From Romanomermis culicivorax (lineage: Eukaryota > Nematoda > Enoplea > Mermithida > Mermithidae), in NCBI GenBank assembly GCA_963922205.1, contig CAWUHX010000516.1, positions 1 to 64,000 on the forward strand: a DNA stretch of 64,000 bases, given 5' to 3'. Below the pieces are notes generated by a model, which searched no databases, was not told the origin of the DNA, and saw nothing but the letters and a program-made list of their open reading frames with translations. Shown piece by piece: positions 1 to 10,998 of this stretch (positions within the stretch are counted from its first letter, which is position 1; every line of letters starts with the position of its first letter). The position numbers and the translations under genes are program-made.

Positions 1-152
1 TTCGTGATTAACGTGTCGAGATGAAAAGAAGTCAATTTTTTGACATATTTAACGATTCATGTCAATTCGTCAAGCGGAATTTTAAAATTGACACTGGCCA
101 TGCCAACTCAAAAATATGCAGGTCTTAAAAACGAACCCATTAGTAGAATTAC

Positions 153-3100
153 CTTGGATCTTCGCAATAATTTATGTAAATCGGGTCCACTCAGAACGCC
201 GTGATTGATCACAAAAACTGGGTAATTCACCGTCGGCTACCGTAGCGTGAATTTGAAAATGTTTTGCTATGGTTTTGATATAATCCTCCGAATCCTATTC
301 AAGATATGCTATACATTTGTAACAAATAGTCAAAACAAATTAGTGATGTATAACACTTCACTAGCAAAAATTGAACAAAGTTTGTATTTCAGAGATTCAA
401 GTGGTTCACTTCTTGGTAATTTCAGTGAAAATAGTAGCCAATTGAGTAAATAATCATCTATTCTTATAATCAAAACTGCAAACATTCTAAAATTCCTTAA
501 ATAAATTTGTTTTTCCACGAAAATGTGAATCCCAAATTATTTACACTTTAATTCTTGTGAGGAATATCGAGAAACATCCCGTTTTACCTTCCACATATAG
601 AACTCTTTCCCGTAAATCAACGCCCAATCTTCTTTCTCCGGTTTCTTGACATTCTTGTCGTCAAAATGACTGACGTTATCGTAAGTTTCAACAATGAAAC
701 CCCAAAAATGTATTATCCGGTGTATGAGCTGTAAAAGAAATACGGATTAGAAGAAAATGGGACCTGAATTCATTTTATCATTTGCGTAAACTAGCATTAA
801 AACGGTTCAGAAAAGTGATAATTGTCCGCCTTTGTAAAAATTGAAGTACATATACGAGTAACGATTTGGAAACTTCAAGAAAAAAATATTTCCTCAAAAA
901 ATTGAATTCGAGAAAAAACCAAGTTCAATCTTTTATTTGCAGAAGCCCGTAGAGGAAAAAGTACGAATATCATAACGAATCAAATCTGCATTCAATGGAA
1001 TGAAAATTTCAGCAGGAACTTTAACTACCCAACTTATATATTCCTAGTCACAATGGATATACTTCTAGTCACAATAATTTAAATTTCAACTCCAATAAAT
1101 ATTCGAGAGCGAAACATTTAAGAAATAGTTTTCTTGCTATTAATACTATGATACGTGAGTACAGGAAAATCAGACGACAACCTATATTTTACATAGCACT
1201 CAAAATCCACTATTTTAATATCAATAATTTTTACCATAGTCTAAAAGTATCATCCGAGAGAAAATTTCGAATCCGTATAATGACTTCAGTGGGCTAGCCA
1301 ATTCTTTTTCATGTCTAGATTATATAATGACAAATACTCACGATACATATTGTAAAACTGCTGCAAATTCAGCGTATGGCCACCCCACGGATTTTTCTTC
1401 GTTCGTTCAAAACCCAGCGAATCTTTATGCTTGATAAAATAACTTTGATCATTGAATTCAGCGTGCGTGCCGAAAGAATCCAGTACCCGTAAGCGACATC
1501 TGCGAAGAAAAATCAGATAATTGCGTAATTAATAGAAACAAAGGTATTTTGGATACTATTTTATGTTTATGAATCTAACTTATTCAATTTTCACGTCAAA
1601 CATTCCTGATTTTCGAAGAAAAATTGTTTTTTGAAGGCTTCGTGAAACTTATCTATTGAAGATACATTCTACTGTACCAAAAAAGTTGTTGAGACCTTTG
1701 ACGCATTATCATCAATGAACAACTTTTTAAAAAAATTTTCTGATCAATTTTTCGAAGCTATTTAGCACTATTCTCAACATGGTTATTCTTTCTAATCCAA
1801 AGAAAACTGATGCATTAGCTTCGATTTTCTTATGTAGATGCGTCAATCGATTCAGAATTCATGTGTTTTTAAGCGCACTTGAAAGGAACATAAAATTGTC
1901 AATCCACAAGACAAAAAATACCAGTATCGGATAATTTCAATTAAACTGATCTTTTTTCGGTGCTTGTGCCAGCTTGGGCATTAAATCTATTCCATCTAGC
2001 ACTGAAAACTTTTGGTTAAAGCAAAAAAATTAATTATTTTCATTTTAGTTTCATAAATAAGCCCATTGACAGAATGCGCTATTCTGTCAGTCTCTTTCTT
2101 ACTTATAATTTTGTAAGCTGGCCGGTATTTTCTTTTTGATTTGCTTCATTCCTACAATATCCGTAAAAATGATATCCAATCTATTTTTATCGTTCAATAC
2201 CGGGCAACTCGTTTTGAAAGTTTCGTCAGCTTGAGCATACCTATATACAAACAGAAAAAAACGATGATTTCCAGTCGAAAATTTTAAAAACATTTAGAAA
2301 TTTACGCTTTAAATGTATTGATTTCCGATGAAACGATTAATTCGTGACCCAGAATATATAGAGACGCGATTAAATCGCTCCATTGCACTAATTCACCCAA
2401 TGGACCGCCTTTCATCGATTTTTCGCCAAATTTGAATCCAGATTCTTTAGTTAGGAGGCCGAGATGCAGAAAAATCTATAATTTTAATATAATTTGAAGA
2501 TATGATACATATAAACATAAAATTCGAAATCTTTCCCTAAATTTTCTGGCACATAAAGTTTCGATTTGCATACTTTCTTCTTTGCACGTTTATTCAACGT
2601 ATAATTTTGTTTCGATTCTAAACTAGCGTATGCTTGCTTCCATTTAGGCCACAACCTTTCCACCCGCATTTTTATCCATTGAAAATTTGTCGGATTGTCT
2701 TTCATCAATTCGAAAAGGCCGTTCAAATTGAAATTTGGCAAGGCCTAGGGAACAAAAATTTGCGAAAAATTATTGAATTTTCGTCTCAAAAATTCTGCAC
2801 ATGCATGCACTTTTGGAAACCAAATCTTACCAAATTATGAGAAGAAATAGTCGTCGACGGTTCCGCCGGTCTCCAAGGTAAACTGGGACAATACTTTTCG
2901 ACCTCACTGAGGTAAATTATGAAAGAGCAGAAGCTACCGTCGACTCCGTACGCGGCGTAACACGGATCGGTTTTCCAAAAAGTTTCCATCCACTAGAAAA
3001 AAATTCGATTTCCCTGGAGTAAGCGAAATCTGCACGAATATTAGACACGTACTCTGACTTTTTCTACGCAATGTTCGTGGGTAAGATTAACATTTGAAGG

Positions 3101-3797
3101 TAGAGTGCAAATTTCTTGAGCACCAGACAACAAATCTGTAAGATCGAAGAACCATTGTAAATTTAAAAACTACGAAATAGAGATTTACCCCTAGCATTTA
3201 GAACCGAATCTCGATTTAAAGAGGAGGAAGAATTTAGAACGCCGACAATTGATTCAACTCTATTTAATCTTTGCATAATCGATTCCAAGAGGACAGCCAA
3301 TGATTTTTTTAAATCTGTAAAATTCAGTTAGCAAGAAGATTAAATTCAAGATAATATACAATGTTGTACAATCTCACCGTAATGAGTTTCGTATCCGCTG
3401 TACGGACCATCCTGAACATTTGTCTGCTCGTTGGCTAGAGATTCGACATATTGCTTACCCAGTACGAGAAGTTTCTGCTGAAATTATGTATCGGTCTCAC
3501 AGAATAATGCCGAAACACCCGAGTAATGACAATTATTTTCTTGTCTGAACTTCGGAAATAGTACTTTTTATGACAAGCTTTTGAAATTTGAAGCAAATTT
3601 AAGAAGATCAATCTCAAAAATACATTCATTCTAGCACATACCTTCAAGTGTTCTGGATTACCGTAAATCCTGAACGTTGAACTATTACTGAGTAAAAAGC
3701 TACTGTTGAATAATACCAAAATAAGTAGAGCGAAGAGCACCAAATAAAACAGGCGGTAATATCTTGATCGAACCATTAAAATGGATATATTGACCAT
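153..3797 (-). CDS. MGAT5: MGAT5-like alpha-1,6-mannosylglycoprotein 6-beta-N-acetylglucosaminyltransferase, 3' end outside window
   Basis: Golgi type II enzyme that adds the beta-1,6 GlcNAc branch to N-glycans. Exons read from the sequence, with GT/AG borders and matching phases: 3797-3642, 3477-3378, 3314-3189, 3135-3053, 2992-2831, 2744-2574, 2475-2306, 2240-2103, 1499-1342, 728-588, 294-153. Exon 1 gives a short cytoplasmic tail and one hydrophobic anchor (about residues 15-36). Exon 5 has the family signature DPCYAAYGVDGS..CSF and YLSEVE..CPSLPWR; exon 7 has HLGLLTKESG and KGGPLGE; exon 8 IIFTDIVGMKQIK; exon 9 RVLDSFGT; exon 10 PHTPDN and IYGKE; exon 11 the NHG..LL region. The last catalytic exons lie left of position 1. 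Exons 10 and 11 each need one base fewer in a TTTTT run to stay in frame, so this is either a decaying copy or an assembly with homopolymer errors. Family assignment is strong; intactness is open. Confidence 0.87.
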
Positions 3798-4022
3798 GCC
3801 CTATGGGCATGTTACTTTACCCTAGAAACGGCAGGCGGCAAAATAATTGAAGCATTCACGATTCACAAGGTAGATTCTAAAAATAAGACACGTCTTGGTA
3901 TCCGCAAAAAATTACTTTCTACACGATTTTTTCATAATCGTGGTAAAAGGTAAAATCTTTGCAGAAATAAATCTTTAATTATCTGATTAAGCTGATATTA
4001 GCATCGAAAATCCTCATATTTA

Positions 4023-4215
4023 TACCTGTAATTGGGGGGGGGGGTTGGGGGGGACCGCCACAACTTGGCCAACCCTGTACCCAACCCCCCCAGACTAGAA
4101 AAAATTAGAAAAAATTGGCAAAAAGGTGCTTTTTTGGGGGAAATTTCGACTTTCTTTCGACCCAACCCCAAATTTCGGGTTTACAGCCCCCAACTAGTCG
4201 GACCTCTTACAGGTA
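4023..4215. mobile_element. Family B G-rich MITE, uninterrupted copy
   Basis: Starts TACCTGTAATTGGGG and ends ..CTCTTACAGGTA, so the termini are inverted repeats (CCTGTAA / TTACAGG) flanked by TA, as in Tc1/mariner-type MITEs. It carries long G and C runs and the core GTTGGCCAAGTT-like stretch shared with the copies at 5630-8937 and 31580-31672. It has no credible coding capacity. This copy shows what the family looks like without the family A insertion found in the next copy. Confidence 0.6.
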
Positions 4216-5550
4216 TGCTCATACTCAAGGTTGAATTTGAAATTTTACAAACATGTACAATCAGTGTTTTTTTAGCGGCACACCCATCAGCAGTAGCGCT
4301 AATGGCAGTTTGACTCCAATAGCGCAAAAAAAATGTATTAGGGTACAGTAGCTCACAGGGCCGTAACCGAGCAAAAAAAAATTTTCCGGCGCCCCGCGCC
4401 GCGCCGCGAAAATTTCCAGGTTTTTACATTCTAAAAGGCTTGAAAATGAATCTTCATAGCAATGAAAATACATCGAAGTGAAACTAATGCGTCGTAATTA
4501 CTTTTCTTATTTCGGCGCGCAGCGCCGGGAAAAATTTTCAGATTTTTGTGTTCCGAAATGCTGGAAAATGTATGTTCCCAACAATTATTCCTGGATAGAA
4601 GCTCTAAATTTACAGTCTTGTAATGATGTTTTTATCGTCTTTCAATCGCAGATTGTGAAGGCTCACGTTTCAAAATGTTGTATTTTTAATTTCTTTTTCA
4701 TTTCAAAAACCATCGCAAACTAGTTTTCTTGTATTTCATTCGATCTGCGTCAGTTTTAGATATTTAAAATCCAATTTTCCGAGTTTTGGAAAGAAAATGA
4801 AAAGCTTTAAAACATGATTTTTGCTTGCGAAATATTGATGTTTGGAATTCCCGACCCAATGATATCATTCGTTCGAACAATATGCCCTGTTTTCGGTATA
4901 AATTGAGTCATTTTTTAAAGCTCAATTCGCACGTGCTTTTGTCACGTCCATGAGCTTCTCTGTATTATTTGTATTTACAAAAATTTCATTTGGTTGCTCT
5001 GTGCAAAAAACCCTGCTAAGAAATGACACTGTATTTTTTTACTGCACAGGTCAGGTTGCAATAAGCAATTGGAGGAAAAAATTTCGTTGCACTTGCACAG
5101 AGAAGTTTTCGGTTCTCATTCCTGAATTCATAAATTCGCTAACACTTGAAAACGATTAAACTTAAACATTAATTTCCTGAATTTCATTAAATTCACGACA
5201 GTCTTAGACTTTCAAAATTGAATTTCGTGAGTTCTGGAACGAAGATTAAGAGGCTGGGAAGAAAACCTTTTTCAATTCGGTGCGTGCGTAGCATCAAAAA
5301 ATTTCGACTTCTGATTCTCTAAAAACTCGGAAAATACATTTTTTCAGCTTATTCTTTGAAAATATTAACGATCGATCGAGATTTTATCGCCATTAGGAAA
5401 AAGCGGTCAAAATTATTTTTCAAATTTCAAGTGGTTTTTCGCTCGAAAACGTTTTAAATTTTTTAATCATTTTGACATTAGGACCATTTAAATTGTACTA
5501 AAATGCATCATCTATACGTCTAACCCTTAAATTTTTTCTCACTGAAGGTC
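4216..5550. other. Intergenic DNA without a recognised gene
   Basis: AT-rich sequence. It holds GC-rich hairpins at about 4382-4407 and 4513-4527 (GGCGC arms, GCA loop in the latter) of the same kind as in family A and D elements, suggesting an old transposon remnant. The open frames here show no recognisable motifs. Confidence 0.5.
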
Positions 5551-5624
5551 ATACCTGTAAGACCTCCGACCAGTTCGGGGGGAGGGTAAATCCGAAACCC
5601 CCCCCCCCCCCCAAGTACAGGTAT
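5551..5624. mobile_element. Family B short deletion copy
   Basis: About 74 bp between CATACCTGTAAGACCTCC and AAGTACAGGTATG, with a 14-C run in the middle. It has the same termini as the neighbouring copies but almost all the interior is lost. It lies directly beside the larger family B copy that starts at 5630. Confidence 0.55.
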
Positions 5625-5788
5625 GCTCATACCTGTAAGACCTCCGACCAGTTGGGGGGGGGGGGGGGTAAATCCGAAATTTTGGAGGGGGGGGGTAGAA
5701 AAAAGTCGAAATTTTTCCCAAAAAAAGGCCAACACTTTTTTGAAAATTTTTTTAATTTTTTCCAAACTGGGGGGGGGGGTGTGGGGGG

Positions 5789-6811
5789 CACTGTTTTTTT
5801 TCCCCAAATCGTGCTTTTTCGGGAAAAAAATTCGGAAAGGGGAAAAAAATTTTTGGGCTCTTTCCCCATTTGGGGAAGAAAATTTTGGGGATCGGATGCA
5901 GAAAAGATGCATTTTGGTGCATTTTAGAAGGTCATAATCTCAAAATTTTCCGGCGCTTCGCGCCGATTATAACTTTAATAATCATTATTATGCGTTACTT
6001 AGCTCAGGCGCGGCTTTTAGCACGTCTACCTTCATTTATCATATAATCTATAATAGTTTTCATCATATTGAACGTATTATCTCATGTTTTCATTGGTCAT
6101 CTTCAATATTTTATCATGATATTTAATGAAGATTCACATTTTTTCCTTTTGAGGAAGATCAATACGTCAAGTCTCTAAGCTTTTTGATGCGATTATTTCT
6201 TTTCTAACGTAAAATCAATTCAAACGCTTCTTGGAAATGTCTTCCGGAAATTTATACTCTGCTTATACTCATATATTTTCGACCAAGTATGAGAGTTTAC
6301 AAATAAATTATACTGGTTTTAAAATTTTTTAGGTAAAATTCTAGAAATTACTACTTTTGAACACAAGATTCAAATCTAATTCTTGAAATAAATGTTCGGA
6401 AAATTGATTTTCCAACGTCGCAGAATATCAATGCCCAAAAAATTTTTCCGGCGCTTCGCGCCGGAAAGATTAACATTCATTTTGGGTTCTCAGTTCTCAC
6501 TTGTCATCATAGAGAACTTGACCATCAATTTCTCATGTAATTCTCAAAGTCATTATGCTTTTGGATAGTTTGCTTGAAAATTTGTTCCAATGCTTGTAGA
6601 TTAAATTTTGAACTCGAAAATTTCAATTTTTTCCTCAATTTTAATGAATTAACGGGTCTAAAAACACCAGGAGGCTTGAAAAGGCTCAAAAACACCTAAA
6701 TAAAGCGCCTGTGAGCATTTTTAAGCGAAAAAAACGACTCCGGGAAAATGGGGAAAAAAATTTTGACCCCTTTCCCCATTTGGGGAAAAAGCCCGGGGGA
6801 AAAAAACAGTG
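5789..6811. mobile_element. Family A non-autonomous DNA transposon, unit 1 (CCCC subfamily)
   Basis: 1,023 bp from CACTGTTTTTTTTCCCC to GGGGGAAAAAAACAGTG, perfect inverted termini apart from run length. Flanks are GTGGGGGG on the left and GTGGGGG on the right, compatible with an 8-bp target duplication in a G-run. The interior contains TGCATTTTGGTGCATTTT, GC-rich hairpins at 5951-5965 and 6448-6464, and repeated CTTTCCCCATTTGGGG words near both ends. No transposase frame is present. The 8-bp duplication suggests the hAT superfamily; this is inference. Confidence 0.75.
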
Positions 6812-6982
6812 GTGGGGGCACTGTTTTTTTTCCCCCGGGCCTTTTCCCCAAATGGGGAAAGAGATCAAAATTTTTTTCCCCATTTTCCCGAAGTCGTTTT
6901 TTTCGCTTAAAAATGCTCACAGACGCTTTATTTAGGTGTTTTTGAGCCTTTTCAAGCCTGCTGGTGTTTTTAGACCCGTTAA
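6649..6982. repeat. Near-perfect 334-bp palindrome at the unit 1 / unit 2 junction
   Basis: TTAACGGGTCTA at 6649-6660 pairs with TAGACCCGTTAA at 6971-6982, and pairing continues inward to CAGTG/CACTG around a centre at about 6815. The arms are the right end of unit 1 and the inverted end of unit 2. Transcribed from either strand it would fold into a long hairpin. Mirror-image open frames on both strands come from this symmetry. Confidence 0.8.
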
Positions 6983-8848
6983 TCACTGTTTTTTTTCCAC
7001 ATTTGCACTATAATGTGGAAAAAAAATCTGGAATGTGGAAAAAATTTTTGAGGTCTTTCCACAAATGTGGAAGAAAAATTTGGGGTTTTCATATTGAAAA
7101 GATGCATTTTGGTGCATTTTAGAAGGTCATAATCTCAAAATTTTCCGGCGCTTCGCGCCGGTAATAACTTTAATAATCATCATTATTCATTAAGTAGTTC
7201 AGGCGCGGCTTTTATCATGTCTACCTTCATTTATCACTTAATCTATAATAGTTTTCATCATCTTAAACGTAGTATCTCATGTTTTAATTGGTTATCTTCA
7301 ACATTTTATCATAATATTTAATGAAGATTCGCATTTTTTCCTTTTGAGAAAGATGAATACACGTCAAGTCTCTATGATTTATGATGCGATTATTTCTTTG
7401 CTAACGTAAAATCAATTCAAAAGCTTCTTGGAAATATCTTTCGGAAATTTATATTCTTCTTACTCATATATTTTCGACCAAGTTCATGAGAGTTTACAAA
7501 TAAATTACAGATTTTAAAATTTTTCAAGTAAAATTCTAGAAATTACGACTCTTGAACACTAAATTGGAATCTAATTCTTGAAATAAATGTTCGGAAAAAT
7601 GATTTTCCAGCATCCTAGAATGTCAATATACCCAAAAAATTTTCCGGCGCTACGCGCCGGAAAGTACCTTTCACTTGTCATCAGAGAGGACTTGACCATT
7701 GATTTCTTGTGTAATTCAAGTCAATTATGCTCTTGGATAGTTTGCTACAAAACTTGTTCAACAACGCTTGTAGATTAGGCTTTTAAGTCGAACATTTCAA
7801 TTTTTCTCCAATTTTAATGAATTAACTTCTCTAAAAACACCGCAAGGCTTGAAAAAGCTCAAAAACAGTGCGATAAAGCGTCTGTGAGCATTTTTAAGCC
7901 AAAAAAACGGATTTTAAGACGAAAAAAAATTTTTTCCACATGTGGAAAAAAAATTTGACCCCTTTCCACATTTGTGGAAAAAAAGTTCGTGGAAAAAAAA
8001 CAGTGCGGCGTTAATTCATTAAAATTGAGGAAAAAATTGAAATTTTCGAGTTCAAAGTTTAATCTACAAGCAGTGGAACAAATTTTCAAGCAAACTATGC
8101 AAAAGCATAATGACTTTGAGAATTACTTGAGAAATCGATGGTTAGGTTCTCTATGATGGCAAGTGAGAACCCAAAATGGATGTTAACCTTTCCGGCGCTC
8201 TGGGTATTGATATTCTGCGACGCCGAAAAATCAATTTTCCGAACATTTATTTCAAGAATTAGATTTGAATTTTGTGTTGAAAAGTCGTAATTTCTAGAAT
8301 TTTACTTGAAAAATTTTAAAACCAGTATAATTTATTTGTAAACTCTCATACTTGGTCGAAAATATATGAGTATGCAGGGTATAAATTTCCGAAAGATATT
8401 TCCATGAAGCGTTTGAATTGATATTACGTTAGAAAAGAAATAATCGCATCAAAAAGCTTAGAGACTTGACGTACTGATCTTTCTCAAAAGGAAAAAATGC
8501 GAATCTTCATCAAATATCATGATAAAATATTGAAGATTACCAATGAAAACGTGAGATAATACGTTCAAGATGATGAAAACTATTATAGATTATACGATGA
8601 ATGAAGGTAGACGTGCTAAAAGCCGCGCCTGAGCTAAGTAATGCATAATAATGATTATTAAAGTTATAAACGGCGCGAAGCGCCGGAAAATTTTGAGATT
8701 ATGACATTCTAAAATGCACCAAAATGCATCTTTTCTGTATCCGATCCCCAAATTTTTCTTCCCCAAATGGGGAAAGAGCCCAAAATTTTTTTCCCCTTTC
8801 CGAATTTTTTTTCCCGAAAAAGCACGATTTGGGGAAAAAAAAACAGTG
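6819..8848. mobile_element. Family A unit 2 (CCCC subfamily, inverted), interrupted by unit 3
   Basis: Begins CACTGTTTTTTTTCCCCCGGG only 7 bp after unit 1 ends and finishes GGGGAAAAAAAAACAGTG. It is an inverted copy of unit 1: its right part (8006-8848) is the reverse complement of about 5789-6640, including the hairpin at 8671-8685. Unit 3 sits inside it at 6984-8005. Without that insert the unit would be about 1.0 kb, the family's usual length. Confidence 0.7.
6984..8005. mobile_element. Family A unit 3 (CCACA subfamily), nested in unit 2
   Basis: 1,022 bp from CACTGTTTTTTTTCCACA to GTGGAAAAAAAACAGTG. Its core matches unit 1, including TGCATTTTGGTGCATTTT and hairpins at 7145-7161 (loop TTC) and 7644-7660 (loop TAC). 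Where unit 1 has CCCC..GGGG words this unit has CCACA..TGTGG, at both ends and subterminally. Left flank CCGTTAAT and right flank CGGCGTTAAT look like an imperfect target duplication. It inserted into unit 2 after unit 2 was in place. Confidence 0.75.
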
Positions 8849-8937
8849 GGTGGGGGGGGGGGGGATGAAATGATTTTGGGTACTATGTTGGCCAAGTTGG
8901 GGGGTCCCCCCCCAACCCCCGCCCCAAGTACAGGTAT

Positions 8938-9421
8938 GCCCCCAAGTACAGGTATGGGTATGCTGAACGTCCCAAAATTTTTCTCCCTTTTACGGAATTT
9001 TTCTCCTCAGTGGAGAGATGGAGAAAAACCGGCCTGCTGCGCATAAGTACAGTAAAACTTACGGAGGAACGCTTAAACGCGTAAAATGCAAAACTTACTA
9101 CTAATTGCCCTCAGGGTAAAGAAACGATATAATCTGATATTCACAGTAATCCTCATATTACGAGAAAAGAATTTCGCCGACAAGCATGGCAGTAGCTTCA
9201 GCCTGACCATACGTGTCTCAGGGGTTGTTGGATAACTAACCTTTAGGATATAATTGCTGACCCTATACAGAATAGTTTACCATCCTCCATAATTATGACT
9301 CATTGTGGTGAAGGTCAGACTCCGAATCAATTCTGGAGCCATATAATCCGTAGTCATGACTAAATTAATTTCGAAATGATTAATGCCACTATCTCATTAA
9401 AGTAAGTCCAGTACCAAAAAA
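8938..9421. other. Intergenic DNA
   Basis: Moderately AT-rich sequence after the family B end. A second CAAGTACAGGTATG motif at about 8943-8956 is a truncated family B terminus. I see no coding exon or RNA gene. Confidence 0.4.
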
Positions 9422-9988
9422 CTATAGTCTTTTTTACAAAATGCTTGTAAATTTAAAAATGGTAAGGAATACGTACCGCCGTCAAAGTCATTTACGCAAA
9501 GCTTTTATTGTAGAGTTTTTATTCAAAAATGCTAAAGATAAGTTGAGTAGGCTCACAAAGTTCCAATTCTGTGCACGTATCGTTTAATAGGAAATAGCAA
9601 AACTGTCAAATAGTACGTGCTTTCCACTCTTGACATTTACATGCATTTGAAGAAAAGCAGACTGGTATAGTCTGTTTTTCTTGAAATGCTTCTAAATAAT
9701 TAGAGTGGAAAGCAAGTAGCATTTCAGATTTTCATAATTTTCATAATTAAATAATTTGTTTTTCATAAAATGCTTGCAAATTGAAAAATGACAAAAAAAA
9801 TGTGCCGCCCTAAAATTATTTTACAAAACGCATTTACTGTAGTATTTTTTCCTACGGGTCGGTCGAGTAGGCTCAAAAATTTTCAGTCCTATGTGACGTA
9901 GGATTTAGCAGAAAACGGCAAAACTATGCAATAGTACTTGCTTTCCACTCTTTATATTTACAAGCATTTCAAGAAAAACAGTCTATAG
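9422..9988. mobile_element. Two family C MITEs, end to end
   Basis: Family C is about 245-255 bp with termini CTATAGTCTGTTTTT and AAAAACAGACTATAG. The outer part reads ATAAAATGCTTnnAAAT on one side and AAGCATTTnAAGAAAAACAG on the other; the interior carries a GCTTTCCACTCTT block. The first copy runs from 9422 to about 9670 and the second to 9988; both are diverged. No coding capacity. Confidence 0.6.
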
Positions 9989-10341
9989 CTTATTACCGTA
10001 ATTTATGAAAAAAATTTTATCAGTGCATGGCAAATAGAATATCTGAAAATTTTCTTCAATAACCCGGTTGATTAAAAAGTCAAAATTTCTATACTGCACT
10101 CAATTTTGAAATGATCGATGCAGCAAGGTCGCTGCCAAGCTTTTATTTACAATTATGGAAGGCTGAATTAATTTTTCATTCATAATACGGAGTCTTTGAT
10201 GATCACTCTTTTCAATATCATTTCAGAATTATCAAAAGTGATTTCCCGATCTGTACGCGGCTGCGTTTGCCGAAACTCCGCCCGCTGCGTCGGTAAATCT
10301 ATATAGACGCCCGCTGCGTCGGTAAATCTATATAGTTCTAT

Positions 10342-10557
10342 CTATAGTCTGTTTTTCTTGAATTGCTTCTAAATAATAAAAATGGAAAGCAAATAGTATT
10401 TCAGATTTCCTGATTTTCTAATGAACAATATATCAAACACGTCGGGAAATTTCTGAGCATACTGAGCTCACCTTTAAAAATTTTATGGTAGAAGCTCTGT
10501 GTAAAAGATTTTGATGATAGTACTGATTGGAAGCATTTTATAAAAAAAAGGCTATAA
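10342..10557. mobile_element. Family C MITE, partial
   Basis: Starts CTATAGTCTGTTTTTCTTG and retains GGAAAGCAAATAGTATTTCAG; the far end degrades at about ..TTTATAAAAAAAAGGCTAT. It lies immediately upstream of the candidate two-exon gene at 10623. Confidence 0.55.
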
Positions 10558-10622
10558 ATCAGCAGTGGATAAGCGATGTATTTCAATGATTTTGGAAATC
10601 GCCAATACAAATTCCCACTTCC

Positions 10623-10855
10623 ATGAAGAAATCTTGCGATTTTCTACACAGTAAGTTTTTCACTAAAGGAAAATAGCTTGTCGAATTGAACATACTTTCT
10701 CGGTTTTCGCAGCGTCTATTTTGAATCAAGCGAGCTTCTTGGTCGATATGCCGCGGTCAATGTTTCTGCGTCGAAGCCTTACGAGAGATTACGAAATCAA
10801 TGACGGAAATCTAGAATGGTTGAAAACGATGATTATCGACAAATCTACGTCATAA
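10623..10855 (+). CDS. Candidate small two-exon gene or gene fragment, unknown product
   Basis: Not recognised. Exon 10623-10650 starts ATG and ends CACA|GTAAGT; exon 10713-10855 follows TTTTCGCAG and ends TAA. The phases match (1/1) and give 56 residues rich in charged and hydrophobic alternation, including SFLVDMPRSMFLRR and NLEWLKTMIID. There is no signal peptide or obvious domain. A further open stretch at about 10905-10998, following TTTTGAATAG and ending before GTGTGC, might be another exon. Good splice sites and a non-repetitive frame support it, but it could be a relic. Confidence 0.3.
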
Positions 10856-10998
10856 AAAATTTCTTGAATCAGGGTCGATAAGCCTACAGTTATTTTGAAT
10901 AGAAGTTACGATGCAACATCTCGCTCCATCCATCAATTCAAAGTAAATGGAGACTGTATGTTATATTACGGAGCAATCAGCGATAGAACAAAGCAGGT

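Larger units (their letters stand above)
5630..8937. mobile_element. Family B MITE split by family A transposons
   Basis: The left part (5630-5788) begins ATACCTGTAAGACCTCCG and matches the reverse complement of the intact copy at 4023-4215. The right part (8849-8937) carries GTTGGCCAAGTTGGGG and ends AAGTACAGGTATG, the other half of the same element. Everything from 5789 to 8848 is inserted family A material. Overlapping frames on both strands here arise from low-complexity inverted repeats and are not genes. Confidence 0.6.

Noticed and set aside
4032..4313. 93-residue frame MGGGVGGDRHNL..
   Set aside because: Lies in the G-rich family B MITE; composition-driven.
5520..5937. Six overlapping open frames on both strands, Pro/Gly/Phe-rich
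   Set aside because: Caused by poly-G/poly-C runs and inverted repeats of families A and B; no conserved protein.
6686..6986. Mirror-image open frames with KKRLRENGEKNFD-like text on both strands
   Set aside because: Generated by the 334-bp palindrome; the same peptide appears on both strands by symmetry.
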